Shown: positions 61,121 to 64,000 of the stretch, in pieces | How positions within the stretch are numbered: position 1 is the first letter of the stretch | Layout: every line of letters starts with the position of its first letter | From: Cordia subcordata | Taxonomy: Eukaryota; Streptophyta; Magnoliopsida; Boraginales; Cordiaceae | Assembly (NCBI GenBank): GCA_028554755.1 | Contig: JAPTOF010000005.1 | Location: 4,473,501 to 4,537,500, forward strand | Reading direction: 5' to 3' | Length of the DNA: 64,000 bases | Notes under the pieces: model-generated | Databases searched by the model: none | Told to the model about the DNA's origin: nothing | The model's input: the letters and a program-made list of their open reading frames with translations, nothing else | Translations under genes and position numbers: made by a program

Positions 61121-61440
61121 ATATACGTCCTATACATTTTAGATTATTAAAAATTAAGATAGTATCTGTATAGATATATAATGAGCGGTTTAATTTGACC
61201 ACGATTTTTTTCTAAAATTGAAAATCAAATCGTTAATAGCAATTTTTAAAAATTAAATCAATGACAGATCGAAACGCTCTAATTACCATCATTTTGTGGT
61301 CGATTCAATTCAACCTAACGGTTTGACCAGAAAAAGGAAAAAAAAATCGACCTAACGGGTTTTTTTTAATTTTAGCCGGTTTGTGTTGACCCTGAGAATC
61401 AACCGCTGTCCGGTTTCATTTTATTTTATTTCATAGAATA
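60225..61440. repeat. Tandem duplication, unit 1 (about 1216 bp)
   Basis: It starts cttattctttttcttgtgtt inside G2 and ends after ccgctgtccggtttcatttt. Unit 2 repeats the whole series, including the taacgggttttttttaattt and gttgaccctgagaatcaacc phrases. Confidence 0.9.
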
Positions 61441-62592
61441 CTTATTATTTTTCTTGTGTTTGGTTATAGATATAACAAAAGTCAGAATAAAATATCTGTT
61501 TTATTTCATATATTTGGTAAAACCATTTTCAAAAGTTAGCATAGAATAATAATCAATTGAAATACCCCTATTTTTTAATTTGATATAAGTTTAAATTTAT
61601 ATATGGCAATTAATTTTTTTTTTGTACAACTTTAAAAGGGGTGTATCTAGTATTACATCATAGATTTATAAACATTTTAGAAAATTTGAAACAATATTAA
61701 TATCTTGCCAAATAATTCAAAAAGAGAAAAAGTTAAATATTCAAAAGAAACTTGATCAATAATTTTTACAATATCAACATAAATGTAAATAATATTGCCA
61801 ATCTTTTGATCAATAAAACTACATGACACTACTTAATTTATTGTTTTTAGTTTTAACACCAAATTTCGTGATATTTACTAATTGAGATAAAAATATTAAC
61901 TAGCTTATAAGAAAAAACGTGTCTTACAGAAAGAAAAGAGTAAAAAATGAAATTTGAATATTTTCTTTAATTTTTAATTTCTTAATCTTTTTTTTATTTT
62001 TAAATTTTGAATTTTGAATTTTTTTTGTTAATTTCTTAATTTGTAAATTTTTTATTTTTTAAATTTTTTATAAAAATTTTAAGAAAATAAATTATTTTTT
62101 TATGACTTTCACTATCATTTTTGTTGTTTCCACTTGAAGTTGGAAAATCCATTCCTTAGATTAAGCTAAGGAATAAGTTTTTCAATTTTAATTTATTGTA
62201 TCAAACTAAATAATGGGAATTGAAAGTTAAAAAGGTCATTCCCTTCTAAGCGATTAAAGCATATCAAACGGCCTCTAAGTGTATGTCATATACATTTTAG
62301 ATTATTAAAAATTAAAATAGTGTCTGTATAGATATATAGTGGGCAGTTCAATTTGACCACGATTTTTTCTAAAATTGAAAACTAAATCGTTCAATGCAAT
62401 TTTTAAAAATTAAATCAATGACAGATCGAAACGCCCTAAATACCATCATTTTGTAGTCGATTCAATTCCACCAATCGGCTTGACCAAAAAAGGAAAAAAA
62501 AAAAAATCGACCTAACGGGTTTTTTTAATTTTAGCCGGTTTGTGTTGACCCTGAGAATCAACCGCTGTCCGGTTTCGTTTTATTTTATCCGA
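61441..62592. repeat. Tandem duplication, unit 2 (about 1150 bp)
   Basis: It starts cttattatttttcttgtgtt and ends near ggtttcgttttattttatcc, about 340 bp before the PPR start codon. It contains a G2 copy lacking its left 80 bp. Confidence 0.9.
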
Positions 62593-62929
62593 CATAAACA
62601 CACATTCGTACGGCGTGCGGTGGGAATTATATGTATGTTTAGTGTTAGCGCCAAACAAGTTTCCACTTCAGTCTTCCAACAATTGAACACGTCTGCACTG
62701 TTAGCACCTCATCGCTGTGAATTTCGCTCCTCCTTCTTCATCTCTTTTCTGCTATGCTGTCCCCTTCACCCCCTTCCTAAGCAAAAAAAAAAAAAAAAAA
62801 AAAAAGGAAAATTACTTATGTTTCATTATATGTATATATGTATGTATAGATAACCCAAAGAAGAAATTATAGCAAAAAAAAAAAAAAAAACTTTTTTCCT
62901 TAATTTATAATTTTCTGTAATTGTATTAG
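62593..62929 (+). promoter_or_regulatory. Probable promoter/5' UTR of the PPR-type gene
   Basis: A pyrimidine-rich stretch (62728-62780, ctcctccttcttcatctctt and cccttcacccccttccta) of 5' UTR character is followed by poly(A) runs (62783-62805 and 62874-62890). No clear TATA box could be fixed. Confidence 0.45.
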
Positions 62930-63673
62930 ATGGCTGCTGTTAATGGAATTGCATCTCCAGGATTATGTAATTATCATTCATCAGGACGATGTCGTTTTGT
63001 TATAACTCTGCAAAGAGTGAGAACCCGAGCTTGTTCTAGGGTTTTGACCACCATTACCTGCAGCAGCAGCCAAAGCTCCGGGCTTCACTTGGTGACGAAA
63101 CGGAGGATCAAATTCGGCGAATTCAAGCTGTTCAGCTCGGTGGAGTTGGACAGATTCGTGACGAGCGATGACGAGGAGGAAATGGGGGAAGGGTTTTTCG
63201 AGGCGATTGAGGAATTGGAGAGAATGACGAGGGAACCATCGGACGTTCTAGAGGAGATGAATGATAAGTTATCCGCCCGCGAATTGCAGCTGGTGTTGGT
63301 ATACTTTGCTCAGGAAGGGAGGGATTCGTGGTGCGCGTTGGAGGTGTTTGAGTGGTTGAGGAAGGAGAATCGAGTTGATAAGGAGACGATGGAGTTAATG
63401 GTGTCGATTATGTGTGGGTGGGTGAAGAAGTTGATTAAGGAGAAGAGTGGGGTTGGTGATGTGGTTGACCTCTTGGTGGACATGGATTGCGTCGGATTGC
63501 AGCCCGGTTTTAGCATGATTGAGAAGGTTATTTCGTTGTATTGGGAGGTCGACGAGAAGGAGGGTGCAGTTTCTTTCGTGAAGGAGGTTTTAAGGAGGGG
63601 GATCGCGTCCCAAGATGGCGATGGCGAGGGTAAAAAGGGTGGCCCTGCTGGTTATCTTGCTTGGAAAATGATG
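62930..63673 (+). CDS. Pentatricopeptide-repeat type protein, first coding exon (partial gene)
   Basis: ATG at 62930 gives 248 codons up to AWKMM, where gtaata (63674) is a fitting splice donor; the frame continues only as intron. The N-terminus (about 45 residues, Arg/Ser-rich, almost no acidic residues) looks like a plastid or mitochondrial transit peptide. Later come SARELQLVLVYFAQEGRDSW, CALEVFEWLRKENRVDKETM and MVSIMCGWVKKLI, which I recognise as the start of a plant PPR protein of the At2g17033 type. The conserved helical repeats would mostly lie in later exons outside the window. PPR proteins bind organellar RNA. The codon region is GC-richer than its surroundings and has no break. Confidence 0.85.
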
Positions 63674-64000
63674 GTAATATTTTCACTAATATACTCAGGC
63701 CTGCAGTATTTGAATTTACTAACTTCTTGTTTGGATTCGCTATTATAGTGGGATGTTGTTGCTTTTTGGCTAAGTTGGCTTGCTAGAAACTGCATAATTT
63801 GAAAGCCGATGTTGATTGGTTTTATACGTTTCTTTCAATTCTTTCATCATTATGTTCTTTTGAAAAGTTTTATTTCAGGACCCTTAGTGTTAACCTCAGG
63901 ACTAGTTTTTCGTTCTAGAGTGGTGCAAATCAATGAAATTTAATTGTGAGATATATTGTTTCCTACCATTGGCAGAGCCTTTTGTCGATTTCTTTTTTCA
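63674..64000 (+). other. First intron of the PPR-type gene (runs off window)
   Basis: It begins gtaatattttcac and is AT-rich. No acceptor that restores the frame was recognised before the window end. Confidence 0.6.

Noticed and set aside
62542..62853. 103-codon plus-strand frame ahead of the PPR gene
   Set aside because: It covers promoter/5' UTR, includes a poly-Lys run from poly(A), and ends before the true start.

Overview
The window looks like a repeat-dense intergenic stretch of a flowering-plant nuclear genome, most likely a eudicot. It is AT-rich and holds nested LTR retrotransposons of both superfamilies, MITE-like elements, a Helitron-like element and microsatellites. Only two host protein genes can be supported. 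The first is a complete four-coding-exon gene for mitochondrial ribosomal protein mL43 on the minus strand (coding 17154-19440, probable 5' UTR exon from 19799 upward). The second is the first coding exon of a pentatricopeptide-repeat type protein on the plus strand (62930-63673), which runs off the window through an intron. A frameshifted fragment of a TM9/TMN membrane-protein gene lies at about 31769-32100. No tRNA, rRNA or CRISPR array was recognised.

Layout, left to right. 1-11955: a large minus-strand Ty1/copia element (A), cut by the left window edge. Its gag is split by a second, small plus-strand copia element (B, 5562-9918) with a perfect 5-bp target duplication. 12371-14147: two inverted copies of a foldback MITE. 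15258-15810: two abutting MITEs. 17154-19960: the mL43 gene. 21360-30592: a minus-strand Ty3/gypsy element of Tat/Grande type (C). It has two 582-bp LTRs, a truncated pol and a degenerate intron-bearing gene on the opposite strand. 31769-32100: the TM9SF pseudogene. 32626-33140: a long-TIR foldback element. 33758-51328: a plus-strand copia element (D) of the same family as A, with an extra third ORF after pol. Its 3' LTR is split by an Athila-like non-autonomous gypsy element (E, 42759-49923, 5-bp target duplication AGCTC), which itself carries a probable 285-bp solo LTR. 51330-53207: a solo LTR (F) related to E in reverse orientation, lying against the end of D. 54503-55582: a Helitron-like element. 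55706-56000: a triple tandem repeat. 57379-57494: an (AAT)n array. 59241-62592: TIR elements and a roughly 1.2-kb tandem duplication ending just upstream of the PPR gene.

All retroelement reading frames are broken by stops or frameshifts, so none looks able to move by itself. The nesting gives a relative chronology: A before B; D before E, and E before its internal solo LTR; F after D. The features most worth following are three. Clusters of a GTCGAC-containing motif are shared by the LTRs of unrelated copia and Athila-like families. The family of A and D carries a third ORF. Element C carries an opposite-strand spliced gene. I did not find a convincing wholly new biological system; the window is mainly an archive of nested insertion and decay around two ordinary organelle-related genes.
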